Source of the DNA: Shinella sp. UYSO24
GTDB lineage: Bacteria; Pseudomonadota; Alphaproteobacteria; Rhizobiales; Rhizobiaceae
Reading direction: 5' to 3'
NCBI GenBank assembly: GCA_902167985.1
Contig: CABHNZ010000009.1
Span: 62,001-126,000, forward strand
Length of the DNA stretch: 64,000 nucleotides
A program made the position numbers and the translations under genes. Shown here piece by piece: positions 21,073 to 30,244 of the stretch. Position 1 is the first letter of the stretch, and each line of letters starts with the position of its first letter. The notes beneath the pieces were generated by a model. The model saw nothing but the letters and a program-made list of their open reading frames with translations. It did no database searches and was not told the DNA's origin.

Positions 21073-21660
21073 TCAGGCGCCCATGCTGTCGAGGCGCGTC
21101 TGCAGCGCGCGCAGCTGTTCCTTCAGTTCGTCGAGGTCGCTCGCGTCGGACTTGCGGCCGGGTGCGGGCGGGGTGGGGGCTGGCGGCGTGAAGGGTGCAA
21201 ACATCTGCATGGCCTGGCGGAAAAGCTCGGTATTGCGGCGAACCTGATCTTCCATCATCTGCATCGGCACCTGCAGGTTCTTGCCAAGCGGCGTGTCGCC
21301 AAAGGCGCGGGTCATCTGCTCGCGCATCTGGACCTGCTGGTCGGTGAAGGTCTTCATCGAGTGTTCGAGAAAGGTCGGAACGACCATCTGCATCTGGTCG
21401 CCGTAATAGGAGATCAGCTGGCGCAGGAAGGAGACCGGCAGCAGCGTGTTTCCCGTCTTGGATTCCTGTTCGAAAATGATCTGCGTCAGCACCGCGTGGG
21501 TAATGTCTTCGCCGCTCTTGGCATCCTGGACGGTGAATTCCTCTCCCTTTTTCACCATCTTGGCCAAGTCTTCCAGCGTGACATAGGTGCTGGTGCCGGT
21601 GTTATACAGCCGCCGGTTGGCGTATTTCTTGATGACTATTTCGCCTTCGTGTTTTGCCAT
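21073..21660 (-). CDS. phaR: polyhydroxyalkanoate synthesis repressor PhaR
   Basis: Regulator of PHB granule-associated and carbon-flux genes, 195 residues, intact. The N-terminal PHB/PHA accumulation DNA-binding domain has IVIKKYANRRLYNTGTSTYVTLEDLAKMV; then comes a PHB-accumulation domain (RQLISYYGDQMQMVVPTFLEHSM). The C-terminus is Pro-rich and then helical (DLDELKEQLRALQTRLDSM). A good ribosome-binding site (GGAGGAACCC) precedes the ATG. It diverges from phbA-phbB, the usual rhizobial arrangement in which it is also called AniA. Confidence 0.95.
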   Translation of the reverse strand: MAKHEGEIVIKKYANRRLYNTGTSTYVTLEDLAKMVKKGEEFTVQDAKSGEDITHAVLTQIIFEQESKTGNTLLPVSFLRQLISYYGDQMQMVVPTFLEHSMKTFTDQQVQMREQMTRAFGDTPLGKNLQVPMQMMEDQVRRNTELFRQAMQMFAPFTPPAPTPPAPGRKSDASDLDELKEQLRALQTRLDSMGA

Positions 21661-21780
21661 GGGTTCCTCCTTCGCTCGCTATGCCGGCGCGACGGTGTCG
21701 ATCCGGCCCTCTCCCAAAGCAAATGTAAGCCATAATCAAGCAGGCTGACAATCAAATTGTGCGGCGCGGCGATGCTCTTG

Positions 21781-21791
21781 TTGCGCAGCAA
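21781..21791. promoter_or_regulatory. possible PhaR operator (TTGC-N3-GCAA)
   Basis: TTGCGCAGCAA lies in the 245-bp spacer between divergent phaR and phbA. PhaR proteins are reported to bind TGC-rich dyads, so this is a plausible site. No other evidence supports it. Confidence 0.3.
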
Positions 21792-21905
21792 AGTCATGAA
21801 ATCCCGCCTTATTTAGCAGGCGCACACAATCGCGCGACGGTGTTTGACTCTTTGCTCAACCTTTGTCAGTCTCATCTTCATTCCTGCTAAACGAAGAGAC
21901 GTTTC

Positions 21906-23086
21906 ATGACCAATCCGTCCATCGTCATCGCATCGGCCGCGCGCACCGCGGTCGGCTCCTTCAACGGCGCATTTGCTACCATTCCGGCGCATGAACTGGG
22001 TGCTGCCGCGATCAGCGCCGCGCTTCTTCGTGCCGGCGCGGAAGCGGCGGAAGTCGACGAGGTGATCCTCGGTCAGGTGCTCCCTGCCGGCGAGGGCCAG
22101 AACCCGGCGCGGCAGGCGGCGATGAAGGCCGGCGTGCCGAAGGAGGCAACCGCCTGGGGCGTCAACCAGCTCTGCGGCTCGGGCCTGCGCGCCGTCGCAC
22201 TCGGCATGCAGCAGATCGCGCTTGGCGATGCGCGGATCATCGTTGCCGGCGGTCAGGAATCCATGTCCATGGCGCCGCATTGCGCGCATTTACGCGGCGG
22301 CGTGAAGATGGGCGACTTCAAGATGATCGACACGATGATCAAGGATGGCCTCACCGACGCCTTCTACGGTTATCACATGGGGATCACCGCGGAAAACATC
22401 GCCCGTCAGTGGCAGCTTTCACGCGATGAGCAGGACGCATTTGCCGTGTCTTCGCAGAACAAGGCCGAGGCGGCGCAGCTTGCCGGTCGGTTCAAGGACG
22501 AGATTGCGCCCTTCGTGGTGAAAACGCGCAAGGGCGACGTGACGGTCGATGCCGACGAATTCATCCGTGCGGGTGCGACGATCGAGGGGATGGCAAAGCT
22601 GAAGCCGGCCTCGACAAGGAAGGCACCGTGACGGCCGGCAATGCCTCCGGTCTCAATGACGGCGCGGCCGCTATCGTGCTGATGACCGAGGAAGAGGCCA
22701 AGCGCCGCAACATCACGCCGCTCGGGCGGATCGCATCCTGGGCGACGGCGGGCGTCGATCCGCAGATCATGGGCATGGGCCCGGTGCCCGCCTCGCGCAA
22801 GGCACTGGAAAAGGCCGGCTGGAAGGTTGGCGATCTAGACCTGATCGAGGCGAACGAGGCGTTTGCCGCGCAGGCCTGCGCGATCACGCGGGATCTCGGC
22901 TTTGATCCGTCGATCGTCAACGTCAATGGCGGTGCGATCGCCATCGGTCATCCGATCGGGGCATCCGGCGCCCGCATTCTCAATACGCTTCTGTTCGAGA
23001 TGCAGCGTCGCAAGGCGGCCAAGGGGCTCGCCACACTCTGCATCGGCGGCGGCATGGGCGTCGCCATGTGCATCGAGGCCATGTAA
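21906..23086 (+). CDS. phbA: acetyl-CoA acetyltransferase (beta-ketothiolase; one frameshift)
   Basis: First step of PHB synthesis, condensing two acetyl-CoA to acetoacetyl-CoA; 393 residues after repair, the family length. The nucleophile Cys is in [11 protein letters not shown]; the catalytic His and second Cys are in [16 protein letters not shown] and CIGGGMGVA. The break near 22611 turns AAGCCGGCCTTCGACAAG into AAGCCGGCCTCGACAAG; one T restores [24 protein letters not shown]. phbB follows 97 bases later, forming the classical phbAB pair. No PHB synthase gene (phaC) is in the window. Confidence 0.95.
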
Positions 23087-23183
23087 TGGCGCGCCGCAAT
23101 TGGGCGGCGTCAGTTATCCGGAAGGCATGAATAGAGCAGGCAGGCAGTCCATATTATCGAGTTTTCAAACAGAGGGTGGCCGT

Positions 23184-23912
23184 ATGGCGAGGGTGGCATT
23201 GGTCTCGGGGGGGACGCGCGGTATCGGTAAGGCGATTTCCGTTGCGCTTCAGGAAGCAGGGTACACGGTTGCGGCGACCTATGCCGGTAATGACGAGAAG
23301 GCTGCGGTATTCCGGGCGGAAACCGGCATTCCCACATTTCGCTGGGATGTGACGAAATACGATGCCTGCGTGGCGGGTATCGCTTCCGTTGAAGCCGAAC
23401 TCGGGCCGATCGACATCCTCGTCAATAATGCGGGTATCACCCGCGACACGATGTTCCACAAGATGACGCCGGATCACTGGAACGATGTGATCGCCACCAA
23501 TCTGAGTGGTCTCTTCAATATGACGCAGCCTCTGTGGAGCGGCATGCGCGAGCGTGGTTTCGGGCGGATCATCAATATCTCGTCGATCAACGGCCAGAAG
23601 GGGCAGCTCGGGCAGGTGAACTATTCGGCTGCGAAGGCGGGAGAGCTCGGCTTTACCAAGGCGCTGGCGCAGGAGGGGGCGGCCAAGAATATCACCGTCA
23701 ACGCCATCTGCCCCGGCTATATCGCCACCGAGATGGTGGAGGCCATTCCGGAAAAGGTGCTGCAGGAAAAGATCCTGCCGCAGATCCCGATCGGCCGACT
23801 GGGCAAGCCGAGCGAAATTGCCCGTTGCGTGGTCTTTCTCGCCTCCGACGATGCGGGGCTGATTACCGGGTCGACGCTTTCGGCCAATGGCGGGCAGTTC
23901 TTCGCCGGTTGA
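23184..23912 (+). CDS. phbB: acetoacetyl-CoA reductase
   Basis: NADPH-dependent short-chain dehydrogenase making (R)-3-hydroxybutyryl-CoA for PHB. The protein is 242 residues and intact. Cofactor motif SGGTRGIG, NNAGIT, catalytic Ser in INISSINGQKGQ and YSAAK active site; C-terminal LITGSTLSANGGQFF. The start is ATG at 23184 behind GAGGG. It is the second gene of the phbAB operon and ends at a hairpin shared with the convergent lipoprotein gene. Confidence 0.96.
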   Translation: MARVALVSGGTRGIGKAISVALQEAGYTVAATYAGNDEKAAVFRAETGIPTFRWDVTKYDACVAGIASVEAELGPIDILVNNAGITRDTMFHKMTPDHWNDVIATNLSGLFNMTQPLWSGMRERGFGRIINISSINGQKGQLGQVNYSAAKAGELGFTKALAQEGAAKNITVNAICPGYIATEMVEAIPEKVLQEKILPQIPIGRLGKPSEIARCVVFLASDDAGLITGSTLSANGGQFFAG

Positions 23913-23963
23913 TTGTACCGCGGCTTCGGCAGTCCGCCCTGCCGACATTATCGCAGACAAGAA

Positions 23964-23992
23964 AAAACCGGCACCCAATGGGTGCCGGTTTC
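23964..23992. terminator. bidirectional terminator, strongest on the minus strand
   Basis: AACCGGCACCC AAT GGGTGCCGGTT, flanked on the left by six A. On the minus strand this gives a stem followed by a T run and ends the lipoprotein gene. On the plus strand only TTTCGATTT follows, so it works less clearly for phbB. Confidence 0.85.
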
Positions 23993-24015
23993 GATTTCAG
24001 GCCTTTGCAATGCGA

Positions 24016-24270
24016 TTAGCGGCAACGTGCTTCGTATGTGCGGCCATAACGATCGCGATAGACGCAATAGCCTGGATGCTTCTGCGATTCGCCGATCGCG
24101 GCGCCGACGAGGCCGCCTGCAACAGCACCAACCGCTGCTCCGCCCCAGCTGTGCGTGACGGCGCCGCCGATGAGCGCGCCACTGCCTGCGCCGATTGCGG
24201 TGCCTTTTTCCGTGCTGGTGCACGATGCCAGCGCGCCAACCATCGCGCCTACGAGCAAGAGCTTTTTCAT
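24016..24270 (-). CDS. small glycine-zipper outer-membrane lipoprotein
   Basis: 84-residue predicted lipoprotein: signal peptide MKKLLLVGAMVGALASC with lipobox LASC, then a Gly-zipper stretch (GTAIGAGSGALIGGAV, VAGGLVGAAIG) and a short C-terminal segment with two Cys (YCVYRDRYGRTYEARC). The ribosome-binding site is weak (GGGAAGGAAAACAG). It starts 33 bases after the DUF3309-like gene on the same strand, so both probably share the EcfG-type promoter upstream. Function is unknown; such proteins are often stress-linked envelope components. Confidence 0.8.
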   Translation of the reverse strand: MKKLLLVGAMVGALASCTSTEKGTAIGAGSGALIGGAVTHSWGGAAVGAVAGGLVGAAIGESQKHPGYCVYRDRYGRTYEARCR

Positions 24271-24303
24271 TCTGTTTTCCTTCCCTTTGAGAACGCCTGC
24301 TTG

Positions 24304-24459
24304 TTAGATCCTGCCCAACAGCAGGAGGATGATAATAATCAACACAACCAGCCCCAGTCCACCAGAAGGACCATAGCCCCATGCACGGCTATAACCCCAA
24401 TTGGGCAGAGCTCCGATCAGAAGCAGAATGAGGACGATAAGGAGTATGGTTCCGAGCAT
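24304..24459 (-). CDS. DUF3309-like small hydrophobic protein
   Basis: 51-residue protein starting MLGTILLIVLILLLIGALPN, with a second hydrophobic stretch LGLVVLIIIILLLLGRI and a Trp/Tyr/Gly linker between (NWGYSRAWGYGPSGG). The pattern is that of DUF3309; function unknown. I chose the ATG at 24459 for its AGGAGAG ribosome-binding site; longer frames add unrelated sequence. A consensus EcfG promoter ends about 45 bases upstream. It is first in a likely operon with the Gly-zipper lipoprotein gene. Confidence 0.8.
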   Translation of the reverse strand: MLGTILLIVLILLLIGALPNWGYSRAWGYGPSGGLGLVVLIIIILLLLGRI

Positions 24460-24502
24460 GTTTCTCTCCTCCGCTTGTCGCGGCTTGATGATTTGGCGGA
24501 AC

Positions 24503-24527
24503 AACGTGGGGTATGGAAATTTGTTCC
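24503..24527 (-). promoter_or_regulatory. EcfG (RpoE2-type) general-stress promoter
   Basis: On the minus strand the sequence is GGAAC, 16 bases, then CGTT, an exact match to the alphaproteobacterial EcfG/RpoE2 consensus (GGAAC-N16/17-CGTT). The expected start of transcription lies about 35-40 bases before the ATG of the DUF3309-like gene. This is a consensus match with correct orientation and distance, not a measured promoter. Confidence 0.75.
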
Positions 24528-24606
24528 CAAAACCGTGATCGGGCACTCTCACGTTGAATAAATGCGCGAGAACCGGCGTGAGATTGGGTTTTTGCGCGCG
24601 AATCAC

Positions 24607-24958
24607 GATTGACTCTCCCTGAAGCCTCTGGATCGGGCAGCAATCCGCTCAACCCGGCCAATCGGCGCGGATTTTGCCGTGCAGATTCAATAGGCAGGGG
24701 TGAGGGCAGGCGAGAACGCAATATGTGGGGGTGAACAAAAGCTGAATCCGCGCGAGTCAGCGATTCGTCTCCGATTCGTTCGCATCTGTTCCGTGATGGC
24801 GGGAAATCCCACAATTGCCGGGGCTGGCGCAAAAAAATATCTGAGTCGGATGGCCGGTATCATCTCCGGTGCTTGCGTTTGGGTGACGACAGCGCCATGT
24901 GTGGGGCGCCTGGCGCGCATTGCAGTGCGGCGGGCGAGTATTGAAGCGAGATGCGGTT
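24607..24958. other. intergenic region before the helicase gene
   Basis: No credible gene is seen. The stretch separates the minus-strand stress operon from the plus-strand helicase and must hold the helicase promoter, which I cannot place. Confidence 0.5.
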
Positions 24959-27900
24959 TTGACAATTCAGCCCATGGTTCTCAGCGGTCGCGGCGTGACA
25001 GCCGTTCTCGGCCCAACCAATACGGGTAAGACCCATTATGCGATCGAGCGGATGGTGGCCCACGGAACGGGCGTCATCGGCCTGCCTTTGCGGCTTCTGG
25101 CGCGCGAGGTCTATACGCGTGTCGTCGAGAAAGTCGGCGTGGCGAATGTCGCGCTGGTGACGGGCGAGGAAAAGATCACGCCGCCGAATGCGCGCTTTTC
25201 CGTCTGCACGGTCGAGGCGATGCCGCGTGATACGCGCGCCTCCTTCGTTGCCATCGACGAAGTGCAGCTTGCGGGTGATCTCGAGCGCGGTCACATCTTC
25301 ACGGACCGGATCCTGCATCTGCGCGGACGCGACGAGACCCTGCTTCTCGGCGCCGGCACGATGCGGCCTATCCTCGAAAAGCTTTTGCCGGGCATTACGG
25401 TCATCGAGCGCCCGCGCCTGTCGCAGCTGTTTTACGCCGGGCAGAAGAAAATCACACGCCTGCCGCAGCGCTCAGCCATTGTCGCGTTCTCCGCCGACGA
25501 GGTTTATGCGATCGCGGAACTCATCCGGCGCCAGCGCGGCGGTGCGGCCGTCGTGCTCGGTGCGCTCAGCCCCCGCACCCGCAATGCGCAGGTCGGGCTC
25601 TATCAGTCCGGCGATGTCGAATATCTGGTCGCGACAGACGCGATCGGCATGGGGCTCAATCTCGATGTCGATCATGTGGCTTTTGCGCAGGATCGCAAAT
25701 TCGACGGTTATCAGTTCCGCAACCTCAACCCGGCGGAGCTCGGGCAGATTGCCGGTCGCGCCGGTCGCCATGTGCGAGACGGCACGTTTGGCGTGACGGG
25801 GCAGGTGGCGCCGTTCGACGATGAGCTTGTGGAGCGCATCGAATCCCATGAATTCGACGCGGTGAAAGTGCTGCAGTGGCGCTCCAAGCGCTCGACTATT
25901 CGTCGATCGCCGATCTGCGCGCAGCCTTGATGCCGCACCGGTCATTCAAGGTCTGGCGCGGGCACTGCCGGCGACGGATCTGCAGGCGCTCGAATATCTG
26001 TCGCGGTACCCCGAAATCAGGGATCTGGCGACGAACGCGCAGCGGGTCGAGAAACTTTGGGAAGCCTGTGCGCTACCGGATTACCGCAGGATTGCGCCGG
26101 CGCAGCATGCGGACCTTATTTCGACTCTTTTCTCCGATCTTGTGCGTCACGGAACGGTGAACGAGACGTTCATGGCCGAACAGGTTCGCCGTGCCGACCG
26201 GACGGATGGAGAGATCGATACGCTATCCGCCCGGATCTCGCAGATCCGCACCTGGACCTATGTCTCCAATCGCCCTGGCTGGCTTGCCGATCCGACACAC
26301 TGGCAAGAAAAGACGCGGGAAATAGAGGATAGGTTGTCGGACGCGTTACATGAAAGGTTGACGAAACGCTTTGTTGATCGCAGGACATCTGTGCTCATGA
26401 GGCGCCTAAGAGAGAATGCGATGCTGGAAGCTGAAATCAGTGTAAATGGAGATGTCTTCGTCGAAGGACATCACGTAGGGCAGTTGGCCGGTTTTCGGTT
26501 TACACCCGTCGCTGGGGCCGAAGGTCCCGATGCCAAGGCGGTACAGGCCGCAGCTTACAAGGCGCTTGCTCTGGAGTTCGAAGCACGCGCGCCCGGCTCT
26601 ATGCGTCGGGCAATAGCGACCTTGCTGTCGGATCGGACGGTTTCGTCCGCTGGCTCGGCGATCCGGTAGGCCGGCTTGCCGCAAGCGACCATGTGATGCG
26701 TCCGCGCGTCATCCTGCTCTCCGACGAACAGCTGACCGGCAATGCGCGCGAGCATGTGCTTGCCCGTATCGAGCGCTTCGTGAACCATCATATCGCGACG
26801 GTCCTGAAGCCGCTCGACGATCTGTCGCGTGCCGAAGATCTGCAGGGTCTTGCCAAGGGTCTGGCATTCCAGATCGTTGAAAGCCTCGGCGTCCTGTTCC
26901 GTCGCGATGTCGCCGATGACGTCAAGACGCTGGATCAGGATGCACGCGCATCGATGCGCCGCTACGGCATCCGCTTCGGCGCCTACCATGTCTTTATGCC
27001 GGCCCTCCTGAAGCCGGCTCCGGCCGAACTCATCACGCTCCTCTGGGCGCTGAAGAATGACGGCCTCGACAAGCCGGGTTACGGCGATCTCATTCCGGCG
27101 CTCGCTGCCGGCCGCACCTCGGTTGTTGCCGAGCCGGCCTTCGAGCGCACGTTCTACAAGCTTGCAGGCTTCCGTTTCCTCGGAAAGCGTGCCGTCCGTA
27201 TCGACATTCTCGAGCGTCTGGCCGATATCATTCGTCCGCTCCTGCAGTGGAAGCCGGGCACGACGCCGCGTCCGGAAGGTGCCTATGATGGCCGCCGCTT
27301 TACCGCGACGACTGCCATGCTCTCCATTCTCGGCGCGACGCCGGACGATATGGAGGAAATTCTGAAGGGCCTCGGCTACCGTGCGGATGCCGTGAAGGCC
27401 GAAGAGGCGCAGGCATTCCTCGCCGGCCAGGATGGCGCTGCGGCGCAGCCTGCCGCAGAAGCCGCTCCGTCTGCCGAAGCTTCCGACGATGCCGATAGCG
27501 CCGAGCAGGCTGGTGAAGCCGAAGCTGTTGCTGCTTCGTCCGAAGAGGCCGCTCCGGTCGCTTCCGAGCCTGCGGTTGTGGCCGAAGCCGGGGAAGGCGA
27601 AGAGCCGAAGCCGGTTCTTCTGTGGCGCCCGGGTGGCGGTCGCGAAAACCAGCGCGGCGGTCGTCCGCAGCATGGTGATCGTCGTAACCAGGGCCAGCGC
27701 CGCGAGGGTGGCCAGAATGGTGCGGAAGCGCGCCGTGACGGCGATCGTCGTGATGGCGCAGGTCGCGATGGTGCAGGCCGTGATGGTGGCGCAGGTCGCC
27801 ACGGCGGTGAGCGTCGTGATGGTGATCGTCGCGAAGGCGGTCGTCCGAACCGTGACAACAACCGTCGCCCAGAGCATCGCGGCGAGCGCCAGGAGCGTGG

Positions 27901-28042
27901 AGAGCGGCAGGACCGCCCCGATCGCAACAAGGCAGCGCAGCCGGCTCGCTTCGAGGCAAAGCCGCCACGCAAGGAGAAGCCGCTGGATCCGGATTCGCCC
28001 TTTGCAAAGCTCGCTGCTCTCAAGGAGCAGATGAAGAAGTGA
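24959..28042 (+). CDS. Suv3-like superfamily 2 RNA helicase with RGD-rich tail (three frameshifts)
   Basis: About 1028 residues after repair. Helicase motifs: Walker A GPTNTGKTH, DEVQ (the Suv3-type DExx box), LLGAGTMR, TDAIGMGLNL and QIAGRAGR. A long middle region follows, then an acidic Ala/Glu stretch and a basic Arg/Gly/Asp-rich tail (about 27640-27990). The frame breaks at about 25888 (AAGCG for AAGGCG), 25929 (TTGAT for TTGGAT) and 26591 (GCGCC for GCGGCC). With all three repaired the frames join smoothly through WRSKALDYSSIADLRAALD and ARAARLYASGNSDLAVG. The start could be TTG 24959 or ATG 24974. It overlaps functionally with the S4-domain gene 7 bases downstream, a common pairing. The role is probably RNA unwinding or turnover. 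Confidence 0.85.
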
Positions 28043-28049
28043 GGCACTG

Positions 28050-28402
28050 ATGGAGAAAGAGCCGGGCGAGATTGCGCAGCAGCGCATCGACAAATGGCTC
28101 TTCTTCACGCGCATGGCGAAATCGCGCGGTTTCGCCCAGGCCCTCATTGCCGCGGGAGCAATCCGCGTCAATGGCCAGCCTGCGGGCAGGCCAGCCGTAC
28201 CATCCGCATCGGCGACAGGATCGAGGTCATGCTCGAGCGCCGGGATGTGGTGCTGATCGTCCGTGATGGAGGCGATCGGCGCGGCCCTTACGAAGAGGCG
28301 CAGCGGCTTTACGACGAGATCGTCAGCGATGATCCTTCGCCTCGGCTCACTCCTTTCGAGAGGGCGCAAAGGGCGGTTCGACCGACCGGAAACAGCCGCT
28401 AG
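28050..28402 (+). CDS. S4-domain RNA-binding protein, Hsp15/HslR-like (one frameshift)
   Basis: 117 residues after repair. The N-terminal S4 domain has QRIDKWLFFTRMAKSRGFAQ and AIRVNGQPAG. The frame breaks near 28198 (GGGCAGGCC for GGC AAG GCC); one A restores KASRTIRIGDRIEVMLERRD and the rest to the stop at 28402. Hsp15-type proteins bind stalled 50S subunits carrying nascent chains. It begins 7 bases after the helicase stop, so the two are surely cotranscribed. Confidence 0.85.
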
Positions 28403-28628
28403 ACGGTGATCCGGAACAGGTTTCGAAGAAGAGGTTTGCAGTTAAAACAAACCACTCCTGCAGGCGCTGCAGAGGTATTGTTTATTCTTGCTAAGCGTGC
28501 GCAAACGGATTACCTCACATTCCTAACAGGTGGCGCTCTCCCGTGGCGGGCAGCCTTGCGTCCGCCGGGTCTGGCGTTGACCGGCCAAGGGCGGTCAATC
28601 GCTTTCTTGTGATGTTCTGGAGTTCTGC

Positions 28629-28967
28629 ATGACGTATGTCGTGACCGACAATTGTATCCGCTGCAAGTACACCGATTGCGTTGAAGTCTGCCCGGTCGAC
28701 TGCTTCTACGAAGGCGAGAACTTTCTGGTCATTCACCCGGATGAATGTATCGATTGCGGCGTTTGCGAACCGGAATGTCCCGCCGAGGCGATCAAGCCCG
28801 ATACGGAGCCGGGCCTCGACAAGTGGTTGAAGGTGAACGCCGAATTCTCGCAGATCTGGCCGAACCTCACCGTCAAGCGCGATGCGATGCCGGAAGCCAA
28901 GGAGATGGACGGCGTCGAGGGCAAGTACGAGAAATTCTTCTCGGCAGAGCCTGGATCGGGCGACTGA
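28629..28967 (+). CDS. fdxA: 7Fe ferredoxin
   Basis: 112-residue ferredoxin with one 3Fe-4S and one 4Fe-4S cluster: [18 protein letters not shown] (first cluster region) and [12 protein letters not shown]. The C-terminal extension ([20 protein letters not shown]) is that of the FdxA group. Intact. It lies between the S4-domain gene and carD; the electron partner is not evident from context. Confidence 0.95.
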   Translation: MTYVVTDNCIRCKYTDCVEVCPVDCFYEGENFLVIHPDECIDCGVCEPECPAEAIKPDTEPGLDKWLKVNAEFSQIWPNLTVKRDAMPEAKEMDGVEGKYEKFFSAEPGSGD

Positions 28968-29353
28968 GGCACCCTTCCAGGCGAGCTTCCGCCACATGGC
29001 GCGAATCGGTGTTGCCTTATTGTTGGGCATGGCGTGAATGTGGCAGCGCCGCACAGGCGAAAGCAAATTATTGATTTCCGCACTTTTTTGTGGTAGACGT
29101 TAAGAACTGTTCCACAAGGCGGCACTCGCGTGCCCAAAAACATCACGAAAGAAACAGACCACCCACACCGCGTCACATGTGACAAGCAGCGTCCACTGTT
29201 GTGGGTCGCAGTTCGCGATGGGGTCTGTTTTTCGCGCGCGTTGTCGGACCAGTATGGAGTGTCCCGACGGTTTCCCCCGTCTCATCCGGGCCTGACAGAC
29301 CCGGTTTTCCCGACCCGCTAGAACGGGTGAGTCACAGGGAGTTTGTTAAACGA
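28968..29353. other. intergenic region upstream of carD
   Basis: 386 bases without a convincing gene. A 63-codon frame (29130-29321) has no ribosome-binding site and no recognisable features. The region is expected to contain the carD promoter. Confidence 0.5.
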
Positions 29354-29932
29354 ATGACGACCCAACAGAAGAAGAATTCCCCGGCACGCCAGGGCTTCAA
29401 GACCGGCGAATCGATCGTCTACCCGGCACATGGTGTAGGTACGATTACTGCCATCGAAGAGCAAGAAGTCGCCGGCATGAAGCTCGAGCTTTTTGTCATT
29501 GATTTCGAAAAAGACAAGATGCGTCTCAAGGTTCCGGTCGGCAAGGCCGTGAGCATCGGCATGCGCAAGCTTTCGGAAACGGATTTCGTCGAACGCGCCC
29601 TCAAGGTGGTGCAGGGCAAGGCTCGTGTAAAGCGCACCATGTGGTCGCGTCGCGCTCAGGAATACGATGCCAAGATCAATTCCGGTGATTTGATTTCGAT
29701 CGCTGAAGTCGTTCGCGATCTCTACCGTGCCGAGAACCAGCCGGAACAGTCCTATTCCGAGCGCCAGCTTTATGAAGCTGCTCTCGATCGCATGGCTCGC
29801 GAAATCGCTGCCGTCAACAAGATGTCCGACACCGAGGCCGTCCGTCTCGTCGAAGCCAATCTTGCCAAGGGCCCCAAGCGTGGCAAGGCGATCGAAGAAG
29901 ACGACGCTGCGGAAGAGGAAGAGGCTGCGTAA
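29354..29932 (+). CDS. carD: CarD-like RNA polymerase-binding regulator
   Basis: 192-residue CarD/CdnL-family protein that binds the RNA polymerase beta subunit and stabilises open complexes. The N-terminal RNAP-interaction domain has GESIVYPAHGVGTITAIEEQ; the C-terminal helical domain includes KRTMWSRRAQEYDAKINSGD and SYSERQLYEAALDRMAREIA. The tail is acidic (EEDDAAEEEEAA). The ATG at 29354 is placed by the family N-terminus. The gene is intact, ends at a strong terminator, and precedes rpoH2. Confidence 0.95.
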   Translation: MTTQQKKNSPARQGFKTGESIVYPAHGVGTITAIEEQEVAGMKLELFVIDFEKDKMRLKVPVGKAVSIGMRKLSETDFVERALKVVQGKARVKRTMWSRRAQEYDAKINSGDLISIAEVVRDLYRAENQPEQSYSERQLYEAALDRMAREIAAVNKMSDTEAVRLVEANLAKGPKRGKAIEEDDAAEEEEAA

Positions 29933-29951
29933 GCGGCTCTTTCGGATATGC

Positions 29952-29982
29952 AAAAAACCCGGCCATCGAGCCGGGTTTTTTA
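29952..29982 (+). terminator. rho-independent terminator of carD
   Basis: AAAAAACCCGGC / GCCGGGTTTTTT with loop CATCGA, about 20 bases after the carD stop. Confidence 0.93.
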
Positions 29983-30244
29983 TGGGAACTTTTCTGCAAC
30001 CCGCGCGTAACCCGCCGGAACGGCGAACTGAGACCCAATCTATCCACGGTCATTCTGGGAAGTTTCATTGCGCCGAACTGAACATCCGCGGTCAGGGTGA
30101 CGAGCGATCGCTTTCGTCGTTTTGCCGCAGTCACGAGGGGAGACGGGCTGCAGACTTCAAGAACAATCCCTTGCATCGGCGAAGGCCGGATCGGATCGTT
30201 TCTCCTGCTGCCTAATCGGATCAAGACCGTTCACGGAGAAAACG

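Noticed and set aside
27690..27930. CRISPR- or repeat-like array in the helicase gene
   Set aside because: The repeated CGTGATGG-like units encode the RGD-rich protein tail in frame; no uniform repeat and spacer pattern exists.
30000..30244. EcfG promoter before rpoH2
   Set aside because: GGAAC occurs near 30018, but CGTT is not found 16-17 bases downstream. I could not place the promoter.
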